A stretch of DNA of 64,000 nucleotides from assembly GCF_030817275.1 (NCBI RefSeq), contig NZ_JAUSZD010000002.1, forward strand, positions 4,960,001 through 5,024,000, given 5' to 3'. Position 1 is the stretch's first letter. Every line of letters begins with the position of its first letter. Under the pieces are notes generated by a model, which searched no databases, was not told the DNA's origin, and worked only from the letters and a program-made list of their open reading frames with translations. Below are positions 1 through 7,791 of the stretch, one piece after another. Origin of the DNA: Paenibacillus sp. V4I7 (GTDB taxonomy: Bacteria; Bacillota; Bacilli; Paenibacillales; NBRC-103111). The translations under genes were made by a program, and so were the position numbers.

Positions 1-37
1 ATTGGTTTGTGACAAGAATCTATTCCGATAAACTAAA

Positions 38-60
38 AAACCCGCCTATTATGCGGGTTT
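38..60 (-). terminator. Rho-independent terminator
   Basis: An 8-bp perfect stem (AAACCCGC/GCGGGTTT) with a 7-nt loop is followed, on the minus strand, by a T run. It lies downstream of the small minus-strand gene ending at 269 and is the likely terminator for it. Confidence 0.7.
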
Positions 61-76
61 GAATCGGTACGCTTTC

Positions 77-89
77 TTGTCATCTGACA
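77..89. repeat. TTGTC-N4-GACA palindrome, copy 1
   Basis: Short palindrome TTGTC-ATCT-GACA in noncoding DNA. Similar sites occur at 116-128, 585-604, 9504-9515 and 10599-10611. Function unknown; it could be an operator or the relic of a small repeat. Confidence 0.35.
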
Positions 90-115
90 TTTGTCAATGA
101 AACGTTTATATGTTT

Positions 116-128
116 TTGTCCCCCGACA
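116..128. repeat. TTGTC-N4-GACA palindrome, copy 2
   Basis: TTGTC-CCCC-GACA, 26 bp after the end of copy 1 and in the same noncoding stretch downstream of the small gene at 269-448. Confidence 0.35.
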
Positions 129-268
129 CCAGAAGAATAGTTTTCGTGTCCTATATGTCGCAAACATTCTGTGTCACAAACATGCAGTTCATTATTTAGA
201 AGATAAGCTTTACGCATTCTAAATCTAAAGCCAATCGACAATGTTTGCTTCCTTCATAAAAAGTCAGG

Positions 269-448
269 CTATGCGCTCTGGCTTGGTTTCTTGCGTACGC
301 CTGTGAGTTCAAAAGCCTCTTTAGGAATCCCCAGTTCTTGGGCCTTCTTCTTTTTAATGACCATGGCCTGTTGTAAGCTAGTGGCTTGAAATTCAATTGA
401 GGTGCCAAACGGATCCTCAAATGCATAGTAGCTTTTTTTATTCGACAT
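269..448 (-). CDS. Small conserved-looking hypothetical protein (59 aa)
   Basis: A 59-residue reading frame begins at an ATG preceded by GGAGG at 11-nt spacing and reads MSNKKSYYAFEDPFGTSIEF onward, ending in KKPSQSA. The lysine-rich, soluble sequence, good ribosome site and matching downstream terminator (38-60) argue that it is real, although it is short. I do not recognise the family. No signal peptide or membrane segment is visible. It is a single-gene unit as far as the window shows. Confidence 0.6.
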   Translation of the reverse strand: MSNKKSYYAFEDPFGTSIEFQATSLQQAMVIKKKKAQELGIPKEAFELTGVRKKPSQSA

Positions 449-584
449 TAAACTTAGCGCCTCCCCATTTTATTCTCGAATGATTTTGCCTGGTCATATT
501 CCTGACCGCAGTTTGCTAAAAATATTATGTCCGCACATCCTGTATATATACACAAATTGGGAATTGCTATTTGAATTATATAGG

Positions 585-604
585 TTCTTGTCACCCGACA
601 AGAA
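585..604. repeat. TTCTTGTC-ACCC-GACAAGAA palindrome, copy 3
   Basis: Perfect 8-bp arms around a 4-nt spacer. It is the most complete of five related TTGTC/TGTC-N4-GACA sites in the first 11 kb. The size fits a dimeric repressor operator, but no regulator can be assigned to it. Confidence 0.45.
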
Positions 605-787
605 TCCATGTTGAATTCTGCGCTCGCCGACACGCTTGCGCTACCCGCTGAGCGGGAGTCGCGCCGGCCAGGCAATACTGCTAACGCAAAAAAGCCCCTT
701 CCGGCGGTATGCCGAAACCAGGCAGCCGAGCTGTCGCGTCCTGATTTTCCAAAAAAGCAACTCGGTTCGGTTTTTACGATCGAATGC

Positions 788-835
788 ATCAAGCTAACGG
801 AACTGCTCCAAAAAGCGTTGTTCTTCGTTAGCTTA
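788..835. repeat. Dispersed GCTAACG-type hairpin, divergent copy
   Basis: The arms AAGCTAACGGAA and TTCTTCGTTAGCTT pair around a loop of about 20 nt. The sequence resembles the CTAACGTTCTCCGTTAG elements at 6503, 7014, 8555, 25513 and 43591, and is a diverged relative at best. Confidence 0.3.
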
Positions 836-879
836 ACATTTGACGACCAAAGGGTTATACAGGTCTGCTACTAGACTTA

Positions 880-1110
880 CTAATCCAATATATCCTTGTA
901 TTCATTAGGGAGTTCGGGGGCGAAGTTCGGGCTGGAGAGAGGGATGAAGTAAAGGCTTAACGCAGAGTTGGGTCGAGGGAAAAACAAGACTTCGTAGTCA
1001 GCTTGCCATTGCTATGGACGGTCCAGACCGCTCGGCCTTGCAGGGCCTTGGAGAAGTTATAGTTTGCTGAAGTGCTGATGTGCCTCGCAAAGAACCTTGA
1101 TTGAGGTCTT
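880..1110 (-). pseudogene. Unidentified coding-like remnant
   Basis: On the minus strand, protein-like stretches appear in two successive frames, ending in APELPNEYKDILD and a TAG stop. There is no intact start and the frame changes midway, so this would be a decayed gene or an old repeat. I do not recognise the family, and chance coding appearance is possible. Confidence 0.25.
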
Positions 1111-1144
1111 GAAGCGGAGCCGATCCGTTTCTTTTTCTGGCAAC

Positions 1145-1168
1145 GAAAAAAGCCCGCGAATGCGGGCT
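1145..1168 (-). terminator. Terminator of the KinB-like kinase gene
   Basis: AGCCCGC and GCGGGCT form a 7-bp GC-rich stem with a 4-nt loop, followed on the minus strand by TTTTTT. It lies just past the stop codon of the kinase. Confidence 0.85.
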
Positions 1169-1182
1169 GTCTCCTCTTCAGT

Positions 1183-2433
1183 TCATTCAGCCTCCGGAAA
1201 GACGATACACACTTTCGTTCCTTTTCCGGGCTCGCTCTCGTACTTCAGCGTGGCGTTCATCGCCTCCAGCAAGCGAAATGTCACCATCAGCCCTAAACCG
1301 GTTCCTTGTGACTTCGTCGTATAGAATGGGTTTCCGAGTTTTTGGAGTTGCTCTGAAGTCATTCCTTCCCCTGAATCGGAAACAAACACACTCACTTTTC
1401 CACCCGACGAACATGTCTCTACATGAAGCGTCCCTCCGTCAGGCATAGCTTCGATAGCGTTTTTCAAAATGTTGAGCAGCGCTTGCTTGAGCTTGCTTTT
1501 GTCACCGCTTACGTACAGGTTTTCACCAATCTCGCTGATTATCTCCACCCGGTTCATTGATGCGTACGACGAAACGATTTTCAAAACGCTGGTCATTTTT
1601 TCTGAAACGCTAATTTTAACGACATTATTTAACTGCGGTTTCGCAAAGTCCAAGTAATCGCTCAGTACGGATGCGGCCCGATCCAACTCCGCAATGGCTA
1701 TTTCCATGTACCTGCGAAGCTTTTGGTCAGCTGAACTCTTTCCAAGCTGAAGAAAACCACGGACGACCGTCAACGGATTTCTAACCTCATGCGCGATGGA
1801 AGCTGCCATCTCGCTTATGAGGGCAAACCTTTCGGAACGCTGCATTTGCATTTTTAAAGAAAAATTCTCTCTGATAATTTCAATGACGTTAATAGTAAGC
1901 ACAATCGACAACCAGGAAAATGAAAATAACACCGCATAAAATCCCCAACCGAAAAAGGTTCTTTCTGAGAAAAAATACCATAGGCAGAGACTTAAAAAGT
2001 TAGCGGAAGAAATCAGTCCAACACCGATTTCAATTTTTTGAAAACGTCCAGATTGCGTGTATTTATTTTCCAACAAAATACAAAGCGCCGCGATGAGCAA
2101 TGAGGCTATCAAAAATCCTAGACTAGAATAAAATCCCGCCAACAAGGAGAGCCGATAAATCGTAATCAACGACGCTGAAATCCCGCCCCCCAAAATGCCT
2201 CCGTACAAAAAACCGATTGTGAAAGGAATCCACCGCATATCTACCTGAATAAGACTTTCACTAAGATGCAAAGGAAAGTTCATGCACAAAATGCCCGTAA
2301 TTCCCGCAAAAAGGCCGATCACAATTTGTTGATGGCTCCTTTTTTCCAAGGGTCGAATTTCCATAAAAACCAATTGATAAGCCAAAATCGGCAATAGTAC
2401 TATAAAAACGTTCACAATCAGTTCTTTTATCAT
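1183..2433 (-). CDS. 5TMR-type sensor histidine kinase (KinB-like sporulation kinase)
   Basis: A membrane sensor kinase of about 416 residues. Residues 1-180 are hydrophobic, with about six membrane spans of the 5TM/LytS-like type and almost no extracellular domain. The HisKA domain carries SIAHEVRNPLTVVRGF with the phospho-acceptor His near 215. The HATPase has NILKNAIEAMPDGG (N box) and the G boxes SGEGM and GTGLGL. This architecture is typical of KinB-type kinases that feed the Spo0 phosphorelay in Bacillota. The gene stands alone with no adjacent response regulator, as expected for a phosphorelay kinase. ATG at 2433 is preferred over the in-frame TTG one codon earlier because GAGGAG lies at better spacing. 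A strong terminator follows. Family is confident; a sporulation role is inferred. Confidence 0.85.
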   Translation of the reverse strand: MIKELIVNVFIVLLPILAYQLVFMEIRPLEKRSHQQIVIGLFAGITGILCMNFPLHLSESLIQVDMRWIPFTIGFLYGGILGGGISASLITIYRLSLLAGFYSSLGFLIASLLIAALCILLENKYTQSGRFQKIEIGVGLISSANFLSLCLWYFFSERTFFGWGFYAVLFSFSWLSIVLTINVIEIIRENFSLKMQMQRSERFALISEMAASIAHEVRNPLTVVRGFLQLGKSSADQKLRRYMEIAIAELDRAASVLSDYLDFAKPQLNNVVKISVSEKMTSVLKIVSSYASMNRVEIISEIGENLYVSGDKSKLKQALLNILKNAIEAMPDGGTLHVETCSSGGKVSVFVSDSGEGMTSEQLQKLGNPFYTTKSQGTGLGLMVTFRLLEAMNATLKYESEPGKGTKVCIVFPEAE

Positions 2434-2635
2434 CAACGTTGCTCCTCGGGAAATTGAACTTACCGAATTATAACAGAATTGTGAAAGTTTTTGTCGAACA
2501 GTTTTTTGGTAAAATATTACTGTTAATCGTGGAATGAAGAAAAGGACGGTTAGTTCGCCCTATTGCCTTTTCTTCTCTACTCAAAATGCGTTAGAATTCC
2601 TGTGGAACGAATAATTTGGACTTTGAATATAAAAA

Positions 2636-2707
2636 AGAGCGCTCCTGTACGATGGGAGTAAGTAACGGGTCTACAGCCCTTAAAATCCCACATCAGGAGG
2701 TCGCTCT
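2636..2707 (+). promoter_or_regulatory. Structured leader of the IS110 transposase; hairpin covering the ribosome site
   Basis: AGAGCG-CTCCTG (2636-2647) pairs with CAGGAG-G-TCGCTCT just before the transposase ATG. Inside, GATGGGA pairs with TCCCACATC and a small GGG/CCC hairpin caps the fold. The 3' arm contains the AGGAGG ribosome site, so the fold would hide it. IS110 elements encode a structured bridge RNA in a noncoding end, and this segment may be part of one, but I cannot tell translational control from bridge RNA by sequence alone. Confidence 0.5.
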
Positions 2708-2710
2708 ACT

Positions 2711-3787
2711 ATGAAGTTTAAGTCACAATACAAACAAAATCAACTCATTGAAAACATTACCGTTAATCACCTTGTTGTCGGTGTAGATATCGCTCAGGAG
2801 ACCCACGTTGCTAGAGCCGTTAACTTCGTACTTGTTAACCCTTACCTGGTCAAGAAGAACAAAGAAAACCGCGGCAATACTCGATCTAGAAGTGATAAAA
2901 AGGATGCCCTTGTAATTGCAGACATGGTCAAAAACGGCTATTATTCACCTGTCCGTTTCCATTCCGCAGAATATGAAGAGCTTCGCTCCTGATTGCAAAT
3001 CGAGAAACGGTTGTTAAACGACTTGTAAGTGCAGTGAATCAGATCCACGCTGGGTAGACATTGTGTTCCCTGAACTTAGACAAGTTTTTAAAATCTTAAC
3101 TTGCAAGGGTGCATTGGTAACCCTTCGCCTGTTTCCTCTCCCCACCGATTTATGTAAATTAGAGTCTACTGATGTTATTGCGGGTTGGAAGAAGTCCATG
3201 AAACGGCATTCAGGTGTGCGTAGGGCTAATTACTCATCGAACTGGCCAAGCGGACTGTTGGTTCCAAGCAGGCAACACACGCTTACAAGCTCCATCTTAA
3301 CCATCTTCTTGAGGAATATGACTTAGCCAACACGCAGCTTCATAGAATTGATAACGAGGTCAAGGACGTGCTTGATCGTATCCCCTATGCGGGCAAGATC
3401 CTTGTGATTACAGGTGTGAGTGCTATTTCTTTAGCTGGCGTTTTAGGGGAGTCAGGTGATCTAAGCGGTTTTGCCCACGGTAACACACTACTGCGTCATG
3501 CAGGTCTTAATCTGACCGAAGCAAGCTCGGGGAAATGTAAAGGTCAGATGACATTGAATAAACGAGGGCGTCCACGCCTTCGACATTTTCTCTATTTAAT
3601 TACGATGTGCATGGTCATGAGCAACCAAGAATTTAAGGCTTTGCATCACCATAACGTCCAAGTTAAAAAGCTTAAAAAAATGAAGTCTATCATGAAGTTA
3701 TGCGGTAAATTAGCTCGACTTTTAGTTGGGATGGCACGCAGTCAGGAAGCATACAACCCAAATAAAATCCTTGTAATAGCAGCTTAA
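2711..3787 (+). pseudogene. IS110-family transposase, decayed
   Basis: Fragments in several frames together cover an IS110 transposase: the N-terminal DEDD (RuvC-like) start VVGVDIAQETHVARAVNF, then LVKKNKENRG and SDKKDALVIADMVKNGYY, and the C-terminal Transposase_20 part with HAGLNLTEASSGK and RGRPRLRHFLYL. About 60-80 residues are missing after ARAVNF, a stop interrupts the frame at 2990-2992, and at least two frameshifts separate the middle from the C-terminus, so it is not functional. IS110 enzymes recombine without terminal inverted repeats, guided by a bridge RNA. The structured leader at 2636-2707 is retained. A second short relic lies at 26871-26953. Confidence 0.85.
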
Positions 3788-3799
3788 AACTAGACCATA

Positions 3800-4113
3800 T
3801 CTCACTTAAGTTGGCGTATTCGCAGGAGGACAAAGAAAGCACAGAGTATCGGGATATGTTACGCAAAAGGGCACCGACCCGTTCCGTTAGAAAGACCGAC
3901 CTCCACCCCTTAGATAGATGTGACGAAGGAATGAGAGGGCTTAGACCCGCCCCGACATGGGAGTGAAAATCGCTAAGGGCATCGTGGAGAATACGTGCAG
4001 CATATGGAATTAATTGGGTGAGGCCACCTCCACCTCTGTTCCCGCACACCTTCTAACGAATAAACTTACCAAATGAACTCTCTTTCTTTGCGAATACGCG
4101 AGCTTGAGTGAGA
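3800..4113. repeat. 314-bp noncoding block bracketed by 25-bp inverted repeats
   Basis: The first 25 bases (3800-3824, TCTCACTTAAGTTGG...) and the last 25 (4089-4113) are inverted copies matching at 22 of 25 positions. An AAAGAAAG/CTTTCTTT pair extends the arms inward. The block begins 12 bp after the IS110 transposase stop and has no plausible reading frame. It may be the 3' noncoding end of the IS110 element or an independent MITE-like insertion; no target duplication was recognised. Confidence 0.55.
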
Positions 4114-4142
4114 AAATCAAATCATACCGAGGGAGCGGAATA

Positions 4143-4177
4143 GGCCGCCGAGCAATCCTCGGTAGCCATTTTTTTTC
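4143..4177 (+). terminator. Terminator-like hairpin
   Basis: GGC-CG-CCGAG/CTCGG-TA-GCC forms a short stem followed by a run of eight T on the plus strand. It lies downstream of the inverted-repeat block. Confidence 0.45.
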
Positions 4178-4211
4178 TTATTGTTAACTATCGTTTTTGT
4201 TGAAATATTAC

Positions 4212-4505
4212 CTATAATTTGACTCCTAAGCGTTCAAGAGCTTTATGCAGTACTTCAATATTGTTGTCATAACCATTCTGACATTGTTGCATCTAGGCAT
4301 CAGCAGTATTGAACCGATCTACGCTGTTTATCTCCTCGTTTTGTGCTTTGAGAGCCCTCTGAGAAGCCTCGACCAAAAAATAATGGATTTCTTTATTTAC
4401 TAATCCATGCTCTGGATGCTCATAGTTATAAAAGATAATTGAAAGTGGCTCAATTATCTTCCCAATGATATTGGTCTCTTCTGCAACCCACCAGCTGAAA
4501 CTTCC
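4212..4505 (-). pseudogene. Unidentified gene remnant
   Basis: On the minus strand a coding-like stretch reads WWVAEETNIIGKIIEPLSII, then EHGLVNKEIHYFLVEASQRA, then an in-frame TAG, then EVLHKALERLGVKL and a stop. A stop also lies just before the first residue, so there is no usable start. It looks like a small soluble protein gene inactivated by nonsense mutations. I do not recognise the family. Confidence 0.4.
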
Positions 4506-4764
4506 CTCCTAGGCATTTAAAACTCCCTCTCAATCCTGACATCCATCAAAATCCAGTATTTTTCAGATGTACAAATTCAGCAAATTGGAATCTGTTTAAA
4601 CACTAACCTCCAAAACAAAATTAAACATACGTTCTGCGTTAGTGCAATAACAATTGAGTTTAATCTATTGACTCATCGACTGGCTTATCCGTGGATTACT
4701 TGATATCATCCGCAGCAGTAAGGGATTTGCCCAATCCGAACGGGACTTAGATGCTTTACATCTA

Positions 4765-5724
4765 TTATTCTAAAAACATAAATTTCCATAACAACAAACA
4801 TATCAAAGTAGATACCCATGAAATGAAGCCAAATATCATAACAATTTTGTTTTCACTCCAACCATATTTCAGGCTAAAATGATAGTGGATAGGTGCCATA
4901 CGAAAAATACGAAGTTTGGTTTTTTTATAGTACCAAACCTGTAAAATAACTGATAGTTGTTCAGATAAATATATAAAAAATAAGATGGGAATTAATATCT
5001 CAACTTTTTCAATTATAGCCATAAAAGCTAAAGAACCACCAATAGCCAAAGAACCAGTATCACCCATAAAGGCTCTAGCAGGATATATATTATAGAAAAA
5101 CAATCCTAATAAACAACCAATCATTACCAATGAGAATGTTTGAACGCCTATTTTGTCAGAAATTATAAAGAAGAAAAAATATGTTGGAATAGCTACAGAA
5201 ATAAGTAAACCATCTAATCCATCGGTAAAATTAATCGCATTTGCTGAACCGACAATAAAGAGCACCATTATTATTAAGTAAAATAGAAAGGGAAGTTTTA
5301 ATGAATAATCACCAAATATTGTTATGTTCGGACTAAGGGAATATGTACTAATCAGATACCAAAGGAGTACACCAGTAAAAGTAAACTGAAGGACTAGCTT
5401 TGTTTTTCCTGAAACACCAGAAGGGTCTTGAAAATAAGCCTTTTTAAAATCATCAATAAACCCTATTATGCTGAATAAGATGAAGGTGGTATTAAGGAAT
5501 AATGTTAATGGGTCTGGTCTGGTCAGAGTGGTTACTAATATGCCTGTTAAAAGTACAAGACCCGCCATTAACGGAGTTCCACGTTTGGCTTGATGGTCAG
5601 GAGGTAATTCCGCTCTAATTGGTTGGGTAAGTTTTAACGTCCGTAGCCCCCAAATAAGAATGGGACATAAAAGTGCGACCATAAAAAAGGAAAGTGTGGA
5701 AATACCTAAGGTTGATTGTAGCAT
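4765..5724 (-). CDS. Phospho-N-acetylmuramoyl-pentapeptide transferase paralogue (MraY family)
   Basis: A polytopic membrane enzyme of 319 residues that by family transfers phospho-MurNAc-pentapeptide from UDP to undecaprenyl phosphate, making lipid I. Visible signatures are QAKRGTPLMAG (40s-50s), the catalytic Asp pair IDDFKK near 90, NAINFTDGLDGL, YPARAFMGDTGSLAIGG, and the MraY-specific C-terminal loop MAPIHYHFSLKYGWSENK, in which the usual HHH is HYH. About ten membrane spans and the length are normal for MraY. It is not next to murF/murD or ftsW, so it is a second copy outside the division and cell-wall cluster, in DNA that looks AT-richer than the sugar clusters. WecA/TagO is less likely because the PIHxHF motif is MraY-like. 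A role under antibiotic stress or in sporulation would be inference. Confidence 0.85.
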   Translation of the reverse strand: MLQSTLGISTLSFFMVALLCPILIWGLRTLKLTQPIRAELPPDHQAKRGTPLMAGLVLLTGILVTTLTRPDPLTLFLNTTFILFSIIGFIDDFKKAYFQDPSGVSGKTKLVLQFTFTGVLLWYLISTYSLSPNITIFGDYSLKLPFLFYLIIMVLFIVGSANAINFTDGLDGLLISVAIPTYFFFFIISDKIGVQTFSLVMIGCLLGLFFYNIYPARAFMGDTGSLAIGGSLAFMAIIEKVEILIPILFFIYLSEQLSVILQVWYYKKTKLRIFRMAPIHYHFSLKYGWSENKIVMIFGFISWVSTLICLLLWKFMFLE

Positions 5725-5996
5725 GATTATCCCCTATCGTTTTTTGTACAGGCATAGGATATTATACATTAATTTATTGGACAAATATTCCTGTAGAGGA
5801 AATTTAATTTTTTCAGTCCTCCTTTTAATATTCGTTTTAAAACTCTTACAACTTTCTCGCAATAACTTAATGTTACATGAAAAAAATGAATAAAAAAAAG
5901 AGAAACTTCAAAGGAATATCTTTCCTATTTTATTGACGACTTTCTCTCAATCCCGAAACTATGCCATGATTCCTACACGTTCTCAGAGCATAAGAA
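5725..5996. other. AT-rich intergenic region upstream of mraY-like gene
   Basis: No gene supported. It must contain the promoter of the minus-strand mraY-like gene, but no confident -35/-10 pair was picked. Confidence 0.4.
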
Positions 5997-6020
5997 AAGC
6001 ATCATCGTTTGATGATGCTT
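5997..6020 (-). terminator. Terminator downstream of the truncated propeller gene
   Basis: AAGCATCATC and GATGATGCTT form a perfect 10-bp stem with a 4-nt loop; on the minus strand TTCTT follows. It ends the unit containing the gene at 6095-6331. Confidence 0.65.
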
Positions 6021-6094
6021 AATTATGGGGATTGGGTTCTGTGTGATACGAGTATTATACGGATTTAAGCTGCTGCCTTGAAGATGAGAAAATA

Positions 6095-6331
6095 TTACAA
6101 AAACATCTCATAATAACTGGAGATTAACTTTCCATCAACTGACCATTCCGGGCCCATCGTCTTTCCCGATTTCGACACCTGAATCTCCGTACCATTCACA
6201 AATACCCACACGTTGCCATCCCTCATAAATGAAACTTTCGCCGGCACCTGCTTTGAACCAAAAACTGGATCAGCCAGTTGAAATACCGAAATTAAGAATA
6301 CAATCGTTACTACGAATTTCCGGAAAAACAT
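6095..6331 (-). CDS. Short exported protein; N-terminal fragment of a TolB/PD40-type propeller?
   Basis: About 78 residues: a signal peptide (MFFRKFVVTIVFLISVFQLA) followed by one repeat-like unit, VSFMRDGNVWVFVNGTEIQV...GPEWSVDGKLI. The 'RDGNVWV ... PEWSVDG' pattern is that of a single blade in TolB-like/PD40 propeller proteins, which normally contain several blades, so this is probably a truncated gene. ATG at 6331 is preferred because AAGGTG lies 7 nt upstream; the ATG at 6337 touches it. Function unknown. Confidence 0.5.
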   Translation of the reverse strand: MFFRKFVVTIVFLISVFQLADPVFGSKQVPAKVSFMRDGNVWVFVNGTEIQVSKSGKTMGPEWSVDGKLISSYYEMFL

Positions 6332-6448
6332 AAGCATTCACCTTCTGGAAATCATTTTCCATTAGCACTGCCTATTATTTCGGGAATTTACTCAGTCTAA
6401 GTATGTTCAATCAAATAAATAGTGAGTTACGATGCTGTCCGTTTAGCT

Positions 6449-6518
6449 GAGAAGGCTGCCGTTCCATTGCTGTCGGCAGCCTTCTCCCTTATGTTTATTG
6501 AACTAACGTTTCCGTTAG
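6449..6518. repeat. Dispersed stem-loop + CTAACG palindrome element, copy A
   Basis: A perfect 12-bp stem (GAGAAGGCTGCC/GGCAGCCTTCTC) is followed by TTATGTTTATTGAA and the perfect palindrome CTAACG-TTTC-CGTTAG. The palindrome overlaps the stop codon of the DUF4180 gene. Related elements lie at about 6964, 8527, 20824, 25481 and 43531. Confidence 0.6.
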
Positions 6519-6883
6519 CGTAATGCGTGTAGAACTTGAATAGCTGACTGTTCATCTTCAAGAAAGAAAACCTGTTCCCCTTTGTTGCACTCGTAAATAA
6601 AATCCTTAAGACTCTTACTGTTATAAACTTTGAAATTACCTACAACCGCCAACTTTATATGATAGTTCACGTACTTCTGTAGAATATCACCCGCTAATCT
6701 TGTCTTTAATTCGAAAAAATCCTCCGTTATGTTGGCTTGGCGAACAACGATCTTATAGCTATCATGATTAAATTTAATGGACGCCATTAAGTCCAAAGCA
6801 TCCTGGACATTTCGTATTATTATATCGGAACTTTCTACAATGGCTACCTTAGAATCATTTTGCTGATCAACCCTTATATTCAT
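6515..6883 (-). CDS. DUF4180 family protein
   Basis: A soluble protein of 122 residues. The order of conserved blocks, NVQDALDLMASIKF, then EDFFELKTRLAGDILQKY, then HIKLAVVGNF and SKSLKDFIYECNKGEQVFF, is that of the DUF4180 family, whose biochemical role is not established. Full length for the family. The ribosome site GGGAGA lies 6 nt before the ATG. The stop codon falls inside a dispersed palindrome (6503-6518), so the repeat abuts or supplies the 3' end of the gene. No operon partner is visible. Confidence 0.8.
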   Translation of the reverse strand: MNIRVDQQNDSKVAIVESSDIIIRNVQDALDLMASIKFNHDSYKIVVRQANITEDFFELKTRLAGDILQKYVNYHIKLAVVGNFKVYNSKSLKDFIYECNKGEQVFFLEDEQSAIQVLHALR

Positions 6884-6963
6884 TATGCGTCTCCCCTATA
6901 CTATCGTAGATTTCTGTCCCACTATTTAACACATATTGAAAGCATCCTGCCCTTTAGCTTACT

Positions 6964-7036
6964 AAAAACAAGGAGAATCTTTCGAGGCAGAACTGCTCCT
7001 TGTTTTGTTCAACTATTGTTTCCCGTTAGCCATCCA
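6964..7036. repeat. Dispersed stem-loop + CTA-CGTTAG element, copy B
   Basis: AAAACAAGGAG pairs with CTCCTTGTTTT, followed by GTTCAACTATTGTTTCCCGTTAG. Same layout as copy A (stem-loop, then TTCAACTAACG-like palindrome), about 430 bp away, so the DUF4180 gene is flanked by two copies. Confidence 0.55.
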
Positions 7037-7201
7037 TGCATCTCTTGCACTGCACCACAGAGCATGAAAGTTAATCAGTTCTTTCATGGTAGTTGAATAC
7101 ACTTTTTACTTGTTTTACGACTCACCGCAATGAATCATGGAATCATAAGGATTTACATATCTATCATATAAAAAGCCACTCTTAACGTAAAAAGAATGGA
7201 C

Positions 7202-7591
7202 TCAATTGGAATAATTAAATGTATTAGATTTTACTCTCAAATTCCTTACCTCAAGGTCACTTCCGGCGAACGCGCTCACTCGAAGTTTGGTCACAATCGG
7301 CTCGTCCGGCCGAGGCTGCACGGATTCATGAATTTGCATCGCCGCTTCCGGAGCCGCCGCTTTTCCGGCCCGACTGGCAATACTTGCGAACATTTTGTTT
7401 CTAGAACTAATCTCGGGATATCCAGCGCGAAATGCGACTCGTACGTAAATAACGGGAATAGCGTGACTGCGTGCGGCTTCAATAGCCTTTTGGAACGGAA
7501 GCAGTGCCTTCTCGCTGTCTACGAACCGCGATACAACGCTGTTTTGCATATCCATGACCAACAGCGCGCTTTTGCTCGGTGAATTTTGCAT
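7202..7591 (-). pseudogene. Isochorismatase-family hydrolase, C-terminally truncated
   Basis: The N-terminal 115 residues match the cysteine-hydrolase (isochorismatase-like) fold: SALLVMDMQNSVV with the catalytic Asp, IPVIYVRVAF, and VTKLRVSAFAGSDLEV with the catalytic Lys. The family sequence then stops abruptly and is replaced by NLRVKSNTFNYSN before the stop. The segment that normally carries the nucleophile region (TG-x(2)-TSGVV type) and the last helices, about 60-70 residues, is absent, so the enzyme should be inactive. The ribosome site AAGGAG is intact and the gene is divergent from a TetR regulator across a double palindrome, the layout of a repressor and its target. Confidence 0.75.
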
Positions 7592-7688
7592 GTATTTTTA
7601 TTCTCCTTTTCATTAAATTGCAATTACGACCTTCGGGTTTGAACATTTCGGGGGTCACACTTGAATCGATCGCGAATTACCTCCCCGT

Positions 7689-7739
7689 CATAAACGGAGA
7701 ACTCATTCCGTTTATGATTATACGGAGAACACTCTCCGT
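7689..7739. promoter_or_regulatory. Double palindromic operator for the adjacent TetR regulator
   Basis: Two inverted repeats lie in the divergent promoter region: CATAAACGGA-N8-TCCGTTTATG (7689-7716, perfect 10-bp arms) and ACGGAGA-ACAC-TCTCCGT (7722-7739, perfect 7-bp arms). Both contain ACGGA/TCCGT half sites, and size and position fit TetR-family operators. Binding by the regulator at 7792 is an inference from adjacency. Confidence 0.6.
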
Positions 7740-7791
7740 TTGTCAATAAATCTTCAGTGATGTAATATTTATAAAGAGGTGTTATCCCAAG

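Larger units (their letters stand above)
449..879. other. Intergenic stretch without a convincing gene
   Basis: Open frames on both strands overlap each other here, lack good ribosome sites and show no family signature, so none is called. The stretch holds the 8-bp-arm palindrome at 585-604 and the GCTAACGGAA hairpin at 788-835. Confidence 0.5.

Noticed and set aside
454..874. Overlapping frames of 88-112 codons on both strands
   Set aside because: Neither has a ribosome site or recognisable domain; they span palindromic repeat sequence.
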